Assembly (NCBI GenBank): GCA_017502065.1
Contig: JAFVVU010000044.1
Location: forward strand, 1-14,242
Source: Clostridia bacterium
GTDB taxonomy: Bacteria; Bacillota; Clostridia; RUG12999
Direction of reading: 5' to 3'
DNA: 14,242 bases
A program made the translations under genes and the position numbers. The stretch's first letter is position 1; the number at the start of each line of letters is the position of its first letter. The notes beneath the pieces are model-generated. The model ran no database searches, was not told the DNA's origin, and worked only from the letters and a program-made list of their open reading frames with translations. Of the stretch, positions 1 through 8,380 are shown one piece after another.

Positions 1-1
1 A

Positions 2-655
2 GGGACTATGCCCGTAACGAGAATGGGCACGGCGGCTCTTATCCGTGAGGCGCTTTTTAAAGCAAAACGATACATGGAAAAACCGGACGGATTTGACATG
101 AAAAGCGAGGCGCTTATTCCTGTGCTGAAAAAAGAAATTCCGCTTAAGGTGCATGCGCACAGGCTTGATGATATGGCAACAGCACTTCGGATTGCAAGAG
201 AATTTGATATAAATATCACGTTTGACCATGCAACTGAAGGTCATATGGATGTGGAGTTTATTAAAAATGCAGGTTGTCCTGTGCTTATCGGACCGATAAT
301 GACGGATAGGAATAAACCCGAGCTTGCAAATAAAGATGATGCGGCGGCAGGTATTCTCGAAAAAAACGGTATCCGCACAGCAATTATTACGGATCATCCG
401 GAAATTCCGTGTCAGTACATAGCACTTCAGGCGGCGGTTGCCGTTAAAAACGGTATGAGCGAAAAGGCGGCTCTTGAGGCTATTACAATTGTGCCGGCGT
501 GTTGCTGCGGTATTGACGGACGTGTAGGCTCTCTTAAAGTTGGAAAGGATGCAGATATTGCCGTATTTACATCGGTACCAACGGACACGTTGTCAAAAAC
601 GGTTTATGTGTTTATAGACGGAAAATGTGTGTTATCTCGGTCAAAAAATGAATAA
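2..655 (+). CDS. Amidohydrolase family protein, C-terminal part (5' truncated by window edge)
   Basis: The reading frame is open to the left edge (codons from base 2 precede the first ATG at base 8), so this is the C-terminal part of a longer protein. Counting from that ATG, the visible metal-site motifs of the amidohydrolase superfamily TIM barrel are HAH (His49 and His51), a DHATEGH segment (His74 and His79) and TDH (Asp129-His130). The C-terminal stretch GSLKVGKDADIAVF (about residues 175-188) is the typical return to the small beta-sandwich domain of imidazolonepropionase- and dihydroorotase-like enzymes. Family knowledge therefore suggests hydrolysis of a C-N bond in a cyclic or amide substrate by a cytoplasmic metalloenzyme; the substrate cannot be told. 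The catalytic signature near the N-terminus (HxH of strand 1) would lie outside the window. The gene ends 47 bases before the ptsH promoter and no clear hairpin terminator follows it. Confidence 0.85.
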   Translation, partial: GTMPVTRMGTAALIREALFKAKRYMEKPDGFDMKSEALIPVLKKEIPLKVHAHRLDDMATALRIAREFDINITFDHATEGHMDVEFIKNAGCPVLIGPIMTDRNKPELANKDDAAAGILEKNGIRTAIITDHPEIPCQYIALQAAVAVKNGMSEKAALEAITIVPACCCGIDGRVGSLKVGKDADIAVFTSVPTDTLSKTVYVFIDGKCVLSRSKNE

Positions 656-701
656 AGTTGGCACATTTTTTTAGCTAAAACATATAAAAAATTAAAAACT
701 C

Positions 702-730
702 TTGACTAATTTAATTTATTTATATATAAT
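702..730 (+). promoter_or_regulatory. Sigma-A promoter of ptsH
   Basis: TTGACT at 702-707 and a perfect TATAAT at 725-730 are separated by 17 bases in an AT-rich spacer. This is a near-consensus housekeeping promoter that ends 38 bases before the HPr start codon. A ribosome binding site (AAAGGAGAG, 752-760) follows. Confidence 0.88.
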
Positions 731-768
731 AGATGTATTAATTGGGGATTTAAAGGAGAGTTAAATAT

Positions 769-1032
769 ATGTATTCAAGAGATGTAACTGTTAATAATCA
801 GGTTGGCCTTCATGCCAGACCGGCTACATTCTTTATTCAGAAAGCAAACACATTTGAATCCAGTGTTTGGGTTGAAAAAGAAGAAAGAAAAGTAAATGCA
901 AAAAGTCTTCTTGGTGTGCTTTCACTCGGTATTGTGCAGGGAACATCCATTACGATTATTGCAAACGGTCCCGATGAAAAAGAAGCTGTTGACGGACTTA
1001 TTGATTTGATCGAATCAGGTTTTAGTGAATAA
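769..1032 (+). CDS. ptsH: Phosphocarrier protein HPr
   Basis: This 87-residue protein matches the normal HPr length. HPr is the soluble phosphocarrier of the sugar phosphotransferase system: it takes phosphate from enzyme I on His15 and passes it to sugar-specific EIIA domains. His15 lies in the motif GLHARPA (13-19). Ser46 is present in the segment AKSLLGVLSLG (44-54), the site phosphorylated by HPr kinase in Firmicutes for CcpA-mediated catabolite repression. Because His15 is kept, this is HPr rather than the regulatory paralogue Crh. The gene is monocistronic: it has its own promoter upstream and a hairpin terminator downstream, and ptsI is not adjacent, unlike the common ptsHI operon. The start is fixed by a GGAG ribosome site 10 bases upstream. 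Confidence 0.95.
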   Translation: MYSRDVTVNNQVGLHARPATFFIQKANTFESSVWVEKEERKVNAKSLLGVLSLGIVQGTSITIIANGPDEKEAVDGLIDLIESGFSE

Positions 1033-1044
1033 TATCAGGTAAAC

Positions 1045-1092
1045 AAAGGTTGTGTGCGGGACGTTTGACAGGTTCGCAGACAACCTTTTTTT
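1045..1092 (+). terminator. Intrinsic terminator after ptsH
   Basis: AAAGGTTGT (1045-1053) pairs with ACAACCTTT (1080-1088). The stem can be extended by TGCG/CGCA across a G-G mismatch, and a run of T residues follows to 1092. The T tract ends only 7 bases before the uvrC ribosome site, so uvrC may depend on read-through or on a weak promoter I cannot see. Confidence 0.75.
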
Positions 1093-1110
1093 AATGAGTG
1101 GAGGCTTAAG

Positions 1111-2919
1111 ATGAATAATATAAAAGAAAAACTTAAAAATCTGCCGCTTCTGCCCGGCGTTTACATTATGAAATCCAGTGACGGTGAGGTTATTTATGTC
1201 GGCAAATCCAAGCTCCTTAAAAACCGCGTCAGTCAGTATTTCCGTAATAGCGGAATTACCGGGAAGGTACGGGCGATGGTGGATAATATTGCCGATTTTG
1301 AATATATTGTTACTGCTACAGAAACAGAAGCTCTGGTGCTGGAATGTAATCTTATTAAAAAGTTTAAACCGTTTTATAATATTCTCCTTAAAGACAGCAA
1401 ACAATATCCTTATATAAAGGTTTCGGTGCAAAATGAATATCCCAAAATATCGTTTGTGCGCAAAATTGCAAACGATGGGGCAAAATATTACGGACCGTAT
1501 ACCGGCGGAAGTGCAAGAGAAACAATTGATGTTGTGCGAAAGGTGTTTAAAGTGCCGTCGTGTAACAGAGTGTTTCCGAGAGATATAGGTAAGGACAGAC
1601 CGTGCCTCAATTATCATATAAACAACTGCAGTGCACCATGCAGTGGGAAAATTTCAAAAGAAGAATACAGGGAAGTTTTTAAGAATATATGCGAATTTCT
1701 TGACGGGAAAACAGGCGAGATTGAGCGGCAGCTCAAGACGGAAATGAAGCTGCTTTCAGAAAATCTTGAGTTTGAAAAAGCAGCACAGGTGCGCGATAAG
1801 CTGACAAGCATTGCCGCACTTAAAGAAAAACAGAACATTATTATTCCCGGTGGCGGCGATCGTGATGTTGTTTCGGCGGCGTTTGACGGAAGTAATGCGG
1901 ATTTGCAGGTTTTCAACATACGCGGCGGCAAGCTTATAGGACGAAAGGAAGTTCATATTTCTTATCTTTTGTCGGAAACCCCACAGGAAGTATTTGCGAA
2001 GTTTCTTGTTCAGTATTATATGGATGCGGAATTTATTCCGGCTGAAATACTTATAAATACTGAGCCTGATGACAAAGAGGCGATTCTGGAATTTCTTGAG
2101 GAAAAAGCGGAGAAAAAGGTTGAGCTTCGTATTCCGCAAAGAGGTCCAGGACGTGACCTTATTAAAATGGCAACAGATAATGCTATGCGCTCTCTTGATG
2201 AGCGAACAGGGCTTTTTGCGAAAAAAGAAGAAGAAAACAGACCTGCGCTTGAAGAGCTTTCATCCGCAATGGGATTTTCATTGCCGATAAGACGAATTGA
2301 AGCGTATGATATATCAAATACGGCGGGACATAATTCCGTTGGTGCGATGGCGGTGCTTTTAAACGGTGTGCCGGAAAGCAGTTTGTACAGATTTTTCAAA
2401 ATAAAAACTGTTGTTGGTGCAAACGACTATGCATCTATCACCGAAGTTATTGAAAGAAGGCTCAGGCACGGTGATGATGAGGGATTTGGTTCTCTCCCGG
2501 GAGCTATTTTTGTGGATGGCGGACTTGGTCATTGTAATGCCGCACTTGCTGCCATGGAAGCTGCAGGGGTACATGTGCCGGTGTTTGGTATGGTAAAGGA
2601 TAATTTCCATAAAACACGCGCACTTATTACGCCCGATGGTGAAATTATTGAGCTTTCGGACAGAGCGTTCTCGCTTGTGGCATCGCTTCAGGAGGAAGTG
2701 CACAGGGTGGCAATTTCCTATCACAGAAAGCTCGAAAATAAAGAAATGTCACGTTCGGCACTTGATGAAATTGCCGGAATAGGTCCAAAGAAAAAGAGAA
2801 TGCTGCTCCGTGCATTCGGAAGTGTTAAAAACATTAAAAATGCATCGGTAAGCGACCTGGCATCGTGCGGGATTGGTGTTAAATCGGCAGAAATCGTATA
2901 TAAATACTTTAATGAGTAA
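1111..2919 (+). CDS. uvrC: UvrABC system protein C, nucleotide excision nuclease subunit
   Basis: UvrC binds the UvrB-damaged DNA complex and cuts the DNA strand on both sides of a lesion. At 602 residues it has normal length and all domains. An N-terminal GIY-YIG nuclease (GVY at 16-18, YVG at 29-31, conserved Arg39 and Glu78) makes the 3' incision. A cysteine set at 151, 165, 173 and 177 matches the spacing of the iron-sulfur ligands proposed for UvrC. A UVR/UvrB-binding motif lies at about 205-240. The RNase H-like C-terminal nuclease makes the 5' incision, with Asp400 (AYDIS), Asp469 (VDGG) and His531 (EEVHR). Tandem helix-hairpin-helix motifs at about 553-600 bind DNA. The start follows GGAGG at 1100-1104 by 6 bases. 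It lies directly after the ptsH terminator with no obvious promoter of its own. Confidence 0.97.
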   Translation: MNNIKEKLKNLPLLPGVYIMKSSDGEVIYVGKSKLLKNRVSQYFRNSGITGKVRAMVDNIADFEYIVTATETEALVLECNLIKKFKPFYNILLKDSKQYPYIKVSVQNEYPKISFVRKIANDGAKYYGPYTGGSARETIDVVRKVFKVPSCNRVFPRDIGKDRPCLNYHINNCSAPCSGKISKEEYREVFKNICEFLDGKTGEIERQLKTEMKLLSENLEFEKAAQVRDKLTSIAALKEKQNIIIPGGGDRDVVSAAFDGSNADLQVFNIRGGKLIGRKEVHISYLLSETPQEVFAKFLVQYYMDAEFIPAEILINTEPDDKEAILEFLEEKAEKKVELRIPQRGPGRDLIKMATDNAMRSLDERTGLFAKKEEENRPALEELSSAMGFSLPIRRIEAYDISNTAGHNSVGAMAVLLNGVPESSLYRFFKIKTVVGANDYASITEVIERRLRHGDDEGFGSLPGAIFVDGGLGHCNAALAAMEAAGVHVPVFGMVKDNFHKTRALITPDGEIIELSDRAFSLVASLQEEVHRVAISYHRKLENKEMSRSALDEIAGIGPKKKRMLLRAFGSVKNIKNASVSDLASCGIGVKSAEIVYKYFNE

Positions 2920-2937
2920 AAAATATGAGGAAAAACG

Positions 2938-2965
2938 TTGACTTTTTCTTTATTTTGTATATAAT
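2938..2965 (+). promoter_or_regulatory. Sigma-A promoter for the DUF2007-like gene and pfkA
   Basis: TTGACT (2938-2943) and TATAAT (2960-2965) have a 16-base spacer. The promoter lies between the uvrC stop and the small gene at 3012. No second promoter is seen in the 18 bases before pfkA, so both genes are probably one transcript. Confidence 0.82.
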
Positions 2966-3011
2966 GTAATATAGGTGAATTTGTGCTATTTGCTTTATTC
3001 AGGAGGTAAAT

Positions 3012-3200
3012 ATGTGGACCGTTGTATATATATCTCAAAATGAGGACGTGGCAAAAGAAATTAAACAGCTCCTTGAAGATTCACAGATTCTGGTTATGAT
3101 GCGCAGTGTCGGCGAAGATGAAGAGCAGAAATCTTTTGAAATCCTTGTTCCGGAAACTGAGGTTGAGCAGGCTCATAATATAATAATTAATAATAATTAA
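3012..3200 (+). CDS. Small DUF2007-like (putative signal-transducing) protein
   Basis: This 62-residue soluble protein has the start MWTVVYIS followed by an amphipathic helix (about residues 10-22), a beta strand (QILVMMRSVG, 25-34), a charged turn and a C-terminal strand-helix ending in HNII. This pattern fits the short ferredoxin-like fold annotated as DUF2007 (putative prokaryotic signal-transducing protein). I assign it by pattern recall, not alignment, and no biochemical role is known to me. It is preceded by a strong AGGAGG site (3001-3006) and is followed 18 bases later by pfkA under the same promoter. The pairing suggests, but does not prove, a link to glycolytic regulation. Confidence 0.6.
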   Translation: MWTVVYISQNEDVAKEIKQLLEDSQILVMMRSVGEDEEQKSFEILVPETEVEQAHNIIINNN

Positions 3201-3218
3201 TCGTAGCGGGGGATAAAG

Positions 3219-4220
3219 ATGTTTGACAGAAAAATCGGAGTTTTAACAAGTGGCGGTGATGCACCGGGAATGAACAATGCTATTGCAGCAATTGTTAAAA
3301 CCTGTAAATATAATAATGCAGGAGTACTAGGCGTTAATTACGGCTACAGGGGACTTCTTGACGGTGATATTTTTGATATTGCCGATATGGGTACGGACGA
3401 TATTATAAATCGTGGCGGTACAATCCTTGGAAATGCAAGATGTCTTGAATTCAAAGACCCTGAAAATGTAAAAAAAGCCGTTGCAGTTGCAAAAGAACAC
3501 GGAATTGAAGGTATGATAGTAATTGGCGGTGACGGATCTTTCCGTGGCGCGAGAGACCTTAGTCTTGCAGGACTTCCGACAATCGGTATTCCGGCAACTA
3601 TTGATAACGATATTTCATGTACTGAATATACACTTGGCTATGACACAGCACTTAACACAGTTATTGACTGCTGTGATAAAATCAATGATACAATGCGTTC
3701 ACATAACAGAACAGCCTTTGTTGAGGTTATGGGAAATAAAGCGGGTTATCTTGCTGTTGAAGTTGCCATTGCCTGCGGTGCGGATGCGGTTCTTGTTGCA
3801 GAACAGAACTTTGATATTGAAAAGAATATTGTTGATGTTATTGCAAGAAAATATAAAGAAAAGAAACACTTTATGGTTATTGTTGCCGAAGGTGTTGAAA
3901 AGGTAAGCGGTAAATCAACAAAGAAAATCATGAACGAAACTGTTGAAATGATTGATAAAAAATACGGCATTCAGCTTGATGCAAAGCTGACTGTTCTTGG
4001 TCACGTTCAGCGTGGTGGTAAACCGACTTATAAAGACAGAATTGCGGCAAGCAGAATGGGTGCCGATGCGGTTAAGCTGCTTATCAACGGAAAAGGAAAC
4101 AGAGTTGTTTCTCTTCAGAACGGCAAGGTTGTTGATTACGACATTCTTGAAGCGCTTGAAATGAAAAAAAGCATTGAGGACGAGCTTCTTATGCTTTCGA
4201 AAATTATTTGTGAAAAATAA
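3219..4220 (+). CDS. pfkA: ATP-dependent 6-phosphofructokinase
   Basis: This cytoplasmic enzyme phosphorylates fructose 6-phosphate to fructose 1,6-bisphosphate, the committed step of glycolysis, and normally works as an allosteric homotetramer. The 333 residues are close to the bacterial norm of about 320. Visible motifs are the nucleotide-binding start TSGGDAPGMN (10-19), GGDGS (103-107), the catalytic segment ATIDND (126-131) with general base Asp129, MGNKAG (171-176) and GHVQRGG (261-267), whose Arg contacts fructose 6-phosphate. Gly106 at the position of E. coli Gly104 indicates use of ATP rather than pyrophosphate. The start follows GGGGG (3207-3211) and lies 18 bases after the DUF2007-like gene. 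A hairpin terminator lies just beyond the stop. No pyk gene follows, unlike some clostridial pfkA-pyk operons. Confidence 0.95.
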   Translation: MFDRKIGVLTSGGDAPGMNNAIAAIVKTCKYNNAGVLGVNYGYRGLLDGDIFDIADMGTDDIINRGGTILGNARCLEFKDPENVKKAVAVAKEHGIEGMIVIGGDGSFRGARDLSLAGLPTIGIPATIDNDISCTEYTLGYDTALNTVIDCCDKINDTMRSHNRTAFVEVMGNKAGYLAVEVAIACGADAVLVAEQNFDIEKNIVDVIARKYKEKKHFMVIVAEGVEKVSGKSTKKIMNETVEMIDKKYGIQLDAKLTVLGHVQRGGKPTYKDRIAASRMGADAVKLLINGKGNRVVSLQNGKVVDYDILEALEMKKSIEDELLMLSKIICEK

Positions 4221-4234
4221 TAATACAAAAAATA

Positions 4235-4258
4235 AAAGGACGGCAGATGCCGTCCTTT
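4235..4258. terminator. Bidirectional terminator between pfkA and the convergent Xre-type gene
   Basis: An 11-base stem, AAAGGACGGCA (4235-4245) with TGCCGTCCTTT (4248-4258), is perfectly paired on paper; the terminal A-T pair would open to give a 4-base loop. On the plus strand it is followed by TTTATTCATTTT. On the minus strand it is followed by TTTTATTTTTT. It can therefore end both pfkA and the minus-strand gene whose stop codon (4257-4259) overlaps the stem. Confidence 0.85.
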
Positions 4259-4460
4259 ATTCATTTTCAAAAACAAGCAGTTCATCTATGGAACATTCCA
4301 GAAGATAGCACATTGTTTCTAAATTTTCATATTGTACCGATTTGGTTTCGTTATTTATCATTTTGTTAAAGTTCTGATAACTCATTCCAAGCTGTTTATA
4401 TAACCAGTATTTTGTTTTGCCTTTTTTCTCCAGCAATGCAATAGCGTTTAACTTAAGAAT
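4257..4460 (-). CDS. Small Xre/Cro-C1-type helix-turn-helix protein, probable ATT start
   Basis: Read on the minus strand, this frame encodes 67 residues that look like a complete Cro/C1 helix-turn-helix domain and little else. There is a first helix (LNAIALLEKKGKT, 4-16), a helix-turn-helix core with WLYKQLGMSYQNFNKMIN (19-36), and the closing helices with LETMCYLLECSIDELLVF (47-64). Such single-domain proteins are usually DNA-binding regulators. No ATG or GTG lies in frame before the domain: an in-frame TAA directly precedes an ATT codon at 4460-4458, and AAGGTG (4475-4470) stands 9 bases upstream of it. If ATT is the start, the protein begins MLKLN, which is typical for the family. The alternatives are TTG at codon 9, which would cut the first helix, or a gene that has lost its start. 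It begins 7 bases after the groEL terminator stem-loop tract, so it may be fed by read-through from groESL. Confidence 0.6.
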   Translation of the reverse strand: MLKLNAIALLEKKGKTKYWLYKQLGMSYQNFNKMINNETKSVQYENLETMCYLLECSIDELLVFENE

Positions 4461-4469
4461 TTATATCAA

Positions 4470-4475
4470 CACCTT
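4470..4475 (-). promoter_or_regulatory. Shine-Dalgarno site that points to an ATT start
   Basis: AAGGTG on the minus strand lies 9 bases before the ATT codon of the small Xre-type gene. No ATG, GTG or TTG in that frame lies within a usable distance of it. Confidence 0.5.
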
Positions 4476-4476
4476 A

Positions 4477-4508
4477 TCAAAAAGGACCAAACATTTTGTT
4501 TGGTCCTT
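4477..4508 (-). terminator. Intrinsic terminator of the groES-groEL operon
   Basis: AAGGACCAAAC (4482-4492) pairs perfectly with GTTTGGTCCTT (4498-4508) across a 5-base loop. On the minus strand the stem is followed by TTTTT. It lies 18 bases beyond the groEL stop. Confidence 0.88.
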
Positions 4509-4525
4509 GTAATTTAAATGGAATA

Positions 4526-6163
<1,638 letters not shown>

Positions 6164-6180
6164 TTAAAACATCTCCTTTA

Positions 6181-6520
<340 letters not shown>

Positions 6521-6549
6521 CCACATAGAATATATTACTATTTTTGGGC

Positions 6550-6577
6550 ATTATATTCAACCCTTGATTTTTGGCAA
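6550..6577 (-). promoter_or_regulatory. Probable sigma-A promoter of groESL
   Basis: On the minus strand TTGCCA (6577-6572) and TATAAT (6555-6550) are spaced by 16 bases and lie 29 bases before CIRCE. A second arrangement, TTGAAT (6560-6555) with TAATAT 17 bases later, would put the start even closer to CIRCE. Sequence alone does not choose between them. Confidence 0.65.
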
Positions 6578-6729
6578 TATTCTGAAATAGAACTCATTTA
6601 CTCCGGTTTTCGCCCGTTTTTATCGATTTTTACATTTATGGTATAAATATGCTATATAATAAGTATATTTTTGTGTATTGTATGTACCTTTAATTTTATG
6701 GAATAAATGCCGGTTTTATTACATATAAA

Positions 6730-6751
6730 AAAAGCCGTTTGCACGGCTTTT
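6730..6751 (-). terminator. Terminator of the minus-strand SGNH hydrolase
   Basis: AAAAGCCGT (6730-6738) pairs with ACGGCTTTT (6743-6751) across a TTGC loop. On the minus strand TTTTTTATATG follows. It lies 4 bases beyond the stop of the SGNH gene. The interval 6581-6729 to its left is AT-rich and I see no gene in it. Confidence 0.85.
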
Positions 6752-6755
6752 CATT

Positions 6756-7379
6756 TTACATTATTTCTTTAAAGGCTTTAATCCATTCACGGGCGATAAG
6801 TTCGTGACCTGCGGCTGTTGGGTGTACACCGTCAACAAGCCAATAGGTTTCGGGAGCTGTTTTTGCAGCTTCATTGAACTTTTCCTGAAGAGGTATGAAT
6901 TTTATGCCGTATTTATCAGCAACACGTTTTGCTGCAGCGGCACGCTTTGCAGTTTCTGTTCTGAAATAGTCGATATTGTTTGTTGTTGAAGGTCCCTCAA
7001 GAACAAAAGGCTCCATAATCATAAGCTTAAGGTTCGGTAGTTTTGCTTTAAGCTCGTCAATAACAAGACAATACACCATTTCAAATTTTTCTTCTTCTAT
7101 GCCGTTGTTATTATTAAGCTCGTGCCACACGTCGTTAACACCGATAAGAAGACTCATATAATCGGGCTGGAGTGCAACTATATCCTTACCGATACGGGCA
7201 TAAATATCAACAATTCTGTTGCCGCTGATGCCGCGGTTTAAAATTTCAAATTCTCCCGGATAGTCAAGCAGAAGTTCGCCTGCTGCCATCGTTGAATATC
7301 CAAAGCCTCTTAAATGGTCAAGCTCACGATTTCTTCCGGCGTCGGTTATTGAATCGCCCTGAAACAAGATTCTTTTCAT
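6756..7379 (-). CDS. GDSL/SGNH-family hydrolase (esterase/lipase type)
   Basis: The 207-residue protein shows the four SGNH blocks in order: GDSIT with nucleophile Ser10, NRGISGN with oxyanion-hole Gly50, GVND with Asn82, and DGVHP with catalytic Asp183 and His186. Members of this fold remove acyl or acetyl groups from carbohydrates, lipids or thioesters; the substrate here is unknown. There is no signal peptide, so it is predicted to be cytoplasmic, as in rhamnogalacturonan acetylesterase-like enzymes that act on imported oligosaccharides. An in-frame GTG at 7388 is possible, but the ATG at 7379 is preferred because GGGTG of the ribosome site covers that GTG. It is a single-gene unit with a consensus promoter and its own terminator, and it is the last apparent host gene before the phage module. 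Confidence 0.88.
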   Translation of the reverse strand: MKRILFQGDSITDAGRNRELDHLRGFGYSTMAAGELLLDYPGEFEILNRGISGNRIVDIYARIGKDIVALQPDYMSLLIGVNDVWHELNNNNGIEEEKFEMVYCLVIDELKAKLPNLKLMIMEPFVLEGPSTTNNIDYFRTETAKRAAAAKRVADKYGIKFIPLQEKFNEAAKTAPETYWLVDGVHPTAAGHELIAREWIKAFKEIM

Positions 7380-7413
7380 TAAAATCACCCTTTGTATGTA
7401 AATTGATAACCTA

Positions 7414-7442
7414 ATTATATATTAAGTTATATGTGGTGTCAA
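7414..7442 (-). promoter_or_regulatory. Consensus sigma-A promoter of the minus-strand SGNH hydrolase
   Basis: On the minus strand a perfect TTGACA (7442-7437), a 17-base spacer and a perfect TATAAT (7419-7414) precede the gene by 34 bases. It diverges from the promoter of the ParB-like gene; the two -10 boxes are about 95 bases apart. Confidence 0.92.
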
Positions 7443-7488
7443 GGGAATTTCATGCAAAAATTTTGTCGGAATTTTGGTTTGGAAAATA

Positions 7489-7518
7489 ATACCAAATAAT
7501 ACCAATATATGGTATAAT
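7489..7518 (+). promoter_or_regulatory. Extended -10 promoter of the ParB-like gene with an operator-like repeat array
   Basis: TGG-TATAAT (7510-7518) is an extended -10 element (TGn before a perfect -10) with no clear -35. ATACCA occurs at 7489-7494 and again at 7499-7504, exactly 10 bases apart, and the inverted copy TGGTAT at 7510-7515 overlaps the -10. The second and third copies form the palindrome ATACCA-N5-TGGTAT. This arrangement would suit a dimeric repressor covering the promoter; the protein that binds it is unknown. Confidence 0.6.
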
Positions 7519-7541
7519 ATTTGTAAGTAAGGAGGGTTAAT

Positions 7542-8315
7542 ATGGGAAATAATATGAAGCTTAAATATATTGAAATTGATAAGATAAAGGTATGTCCAAA
7601 TCAGCCGAGGAGCTTTTTTGATCCGGTTTTACTTCAGGGGCTTGCGGATTCGGTAAGGCGGTACGGCATTATTGAACCGGTGTGTGTTAGGCGGGTGAGA
7701 GGTAAATATGAACTGATTTCGGGAGAAAGGCGAATCCGTGCGGCAAGGATGGCAGGTCTTCGCCGGGTGCCGGCAATTGTCCGGTTTATTAAAAACGATT
7801 CGGCACTTCCTGCAGTGGTGCTTGGTAACAGCGCGCGGCAGAACATAAGCCTTTTTGATGAGGGACAGGCGTTTAAAAATATAGTTGAGCGGTCCATAAT
7901 CACAAGGGCAGAGCTTGCATCAAGAATCGGGACAAGCGAGGAAAGTATTTTAGCTAAAATAGAGGCGCTTGGGCTTACAGAGAAGGCGAAAAGGATTGTT
8001 CCAGCATATAATCTGAGTGAGTGGCATATTGTTGAGGCTATGCGGATAAAGGATAAGCATAAGCAGGAGGAAATCCTTAAATTTGCAGGAGAGGGGAGGC
8101 TTTCGCCTGATAAGATAAGGCAGCTGATAATGAGCGCGGAAAATGAAGAGCAGGCGGATGTGCCCACAAGAAAACAGGTTGTAAGGAATGAAAAGATATA
8201 CATTAATACAATAAGGCATACTGTTTCTATGATGAATGAAGCCGGCAGTGTGGCGCGGACAACCGAAAAGGAGGACGACGAATTTATTCGGTTTACGGTT
8301 GAAATTAAAAAGTGA
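7542..8315 (+). CDS. ParB/Spo0J-like protein in the phage packaging module
   Basis: The 257 residues carry a ParB N-terminal domain (about 6-105) with the CTP-binding box GERRIRAARMAG (61-72), a helix-turn-helix DNA-binding domain (about 117-196, ITRAELASRIGTSEESI), and a divergent C-terminal tail. Cellular ParB proteins load on parS and slide as CTP-gated clamps. Here the second nucleotide motif, usually ENxQR, reads GNSAR (95-99): Asn and Arg remain but the Glu is Gly. There is no parA neighbour; a terminase gene follows 65 bases later. ParB-like proteins are known next to terminases in phages, where a small terminase is otherwise expected, so a role in recognising DNA for packaging is plausible but inferred. 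The start follows AAGGAGGG (7529-7536); Met5 is a weaker alternative. Confidence 0.8.
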   Translation: MGNNMKLKYIEIDKIKVCPNQPRSFFDPVLLQGLADSVRRYGIIEPVCVRRVRGKYELISGERRIRAARMAGLRRVPAIVRFIKNDSALPAVVLGNSARQNISLFDEGQAFKNIVERSIITRAELASRIGTSEESILAKIEALGLTEKAKRIVPAYNLSEWHIVEAMRIKDKHKQEEILKFAGEGRLSPDKIRQLIMSAENEEQADVPTRKQVVRNEKIYINTIRHTVSMMNEAGSVARTTEKEDDEFIRFTVEIKK

Positions 8316-8363
8316 CAGTAGTAAACATAAAGTTTGGTGTATTATAGTATCATCAAAGATTGT

Positions 8364-8372
8364 GAGGAGGGG
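8364..8372 (+). promoter_or_regulatory. Shine-Dalgarno site that decides the terminase start
   Basis: GAGGAGGGG lies 8 bases before an ATT codon at 8381 that opens the terminase frame. An ATG at 8373 follows it without a gap, but that ATG is in another frame and opens only a 21-residue reading frame that ends at 8438. Confidence 0.6.
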
Positions 8373-8380
8373 ATGAGTGT

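Noticed and set aside
6629..6751. Possible plus-strand small RNA with a TTTACA/TATAAT-like promoter ending at the 6730-6751 hairpin
   Set aside because: The spacer is 20 bases (or there is only an extended -10), the interval is simply AT-rich, and the hairpin is explained as the terminator of the minus-strand SGNH gene.
7389..7541. Attachment site core (attL) between the SGNH gene and the ParB-like gene
   Set aside because: Without the right end of the element no matching repeat can be identified, and no tRNA 3' end lies here.
7634..8203. Minus-strand open frame of 189 residues opposite the ParB-like gene
   Set aside because: The plus-strand frame has clear ParB motifs, a promoter and a ribosome site; the opposite frame has none.
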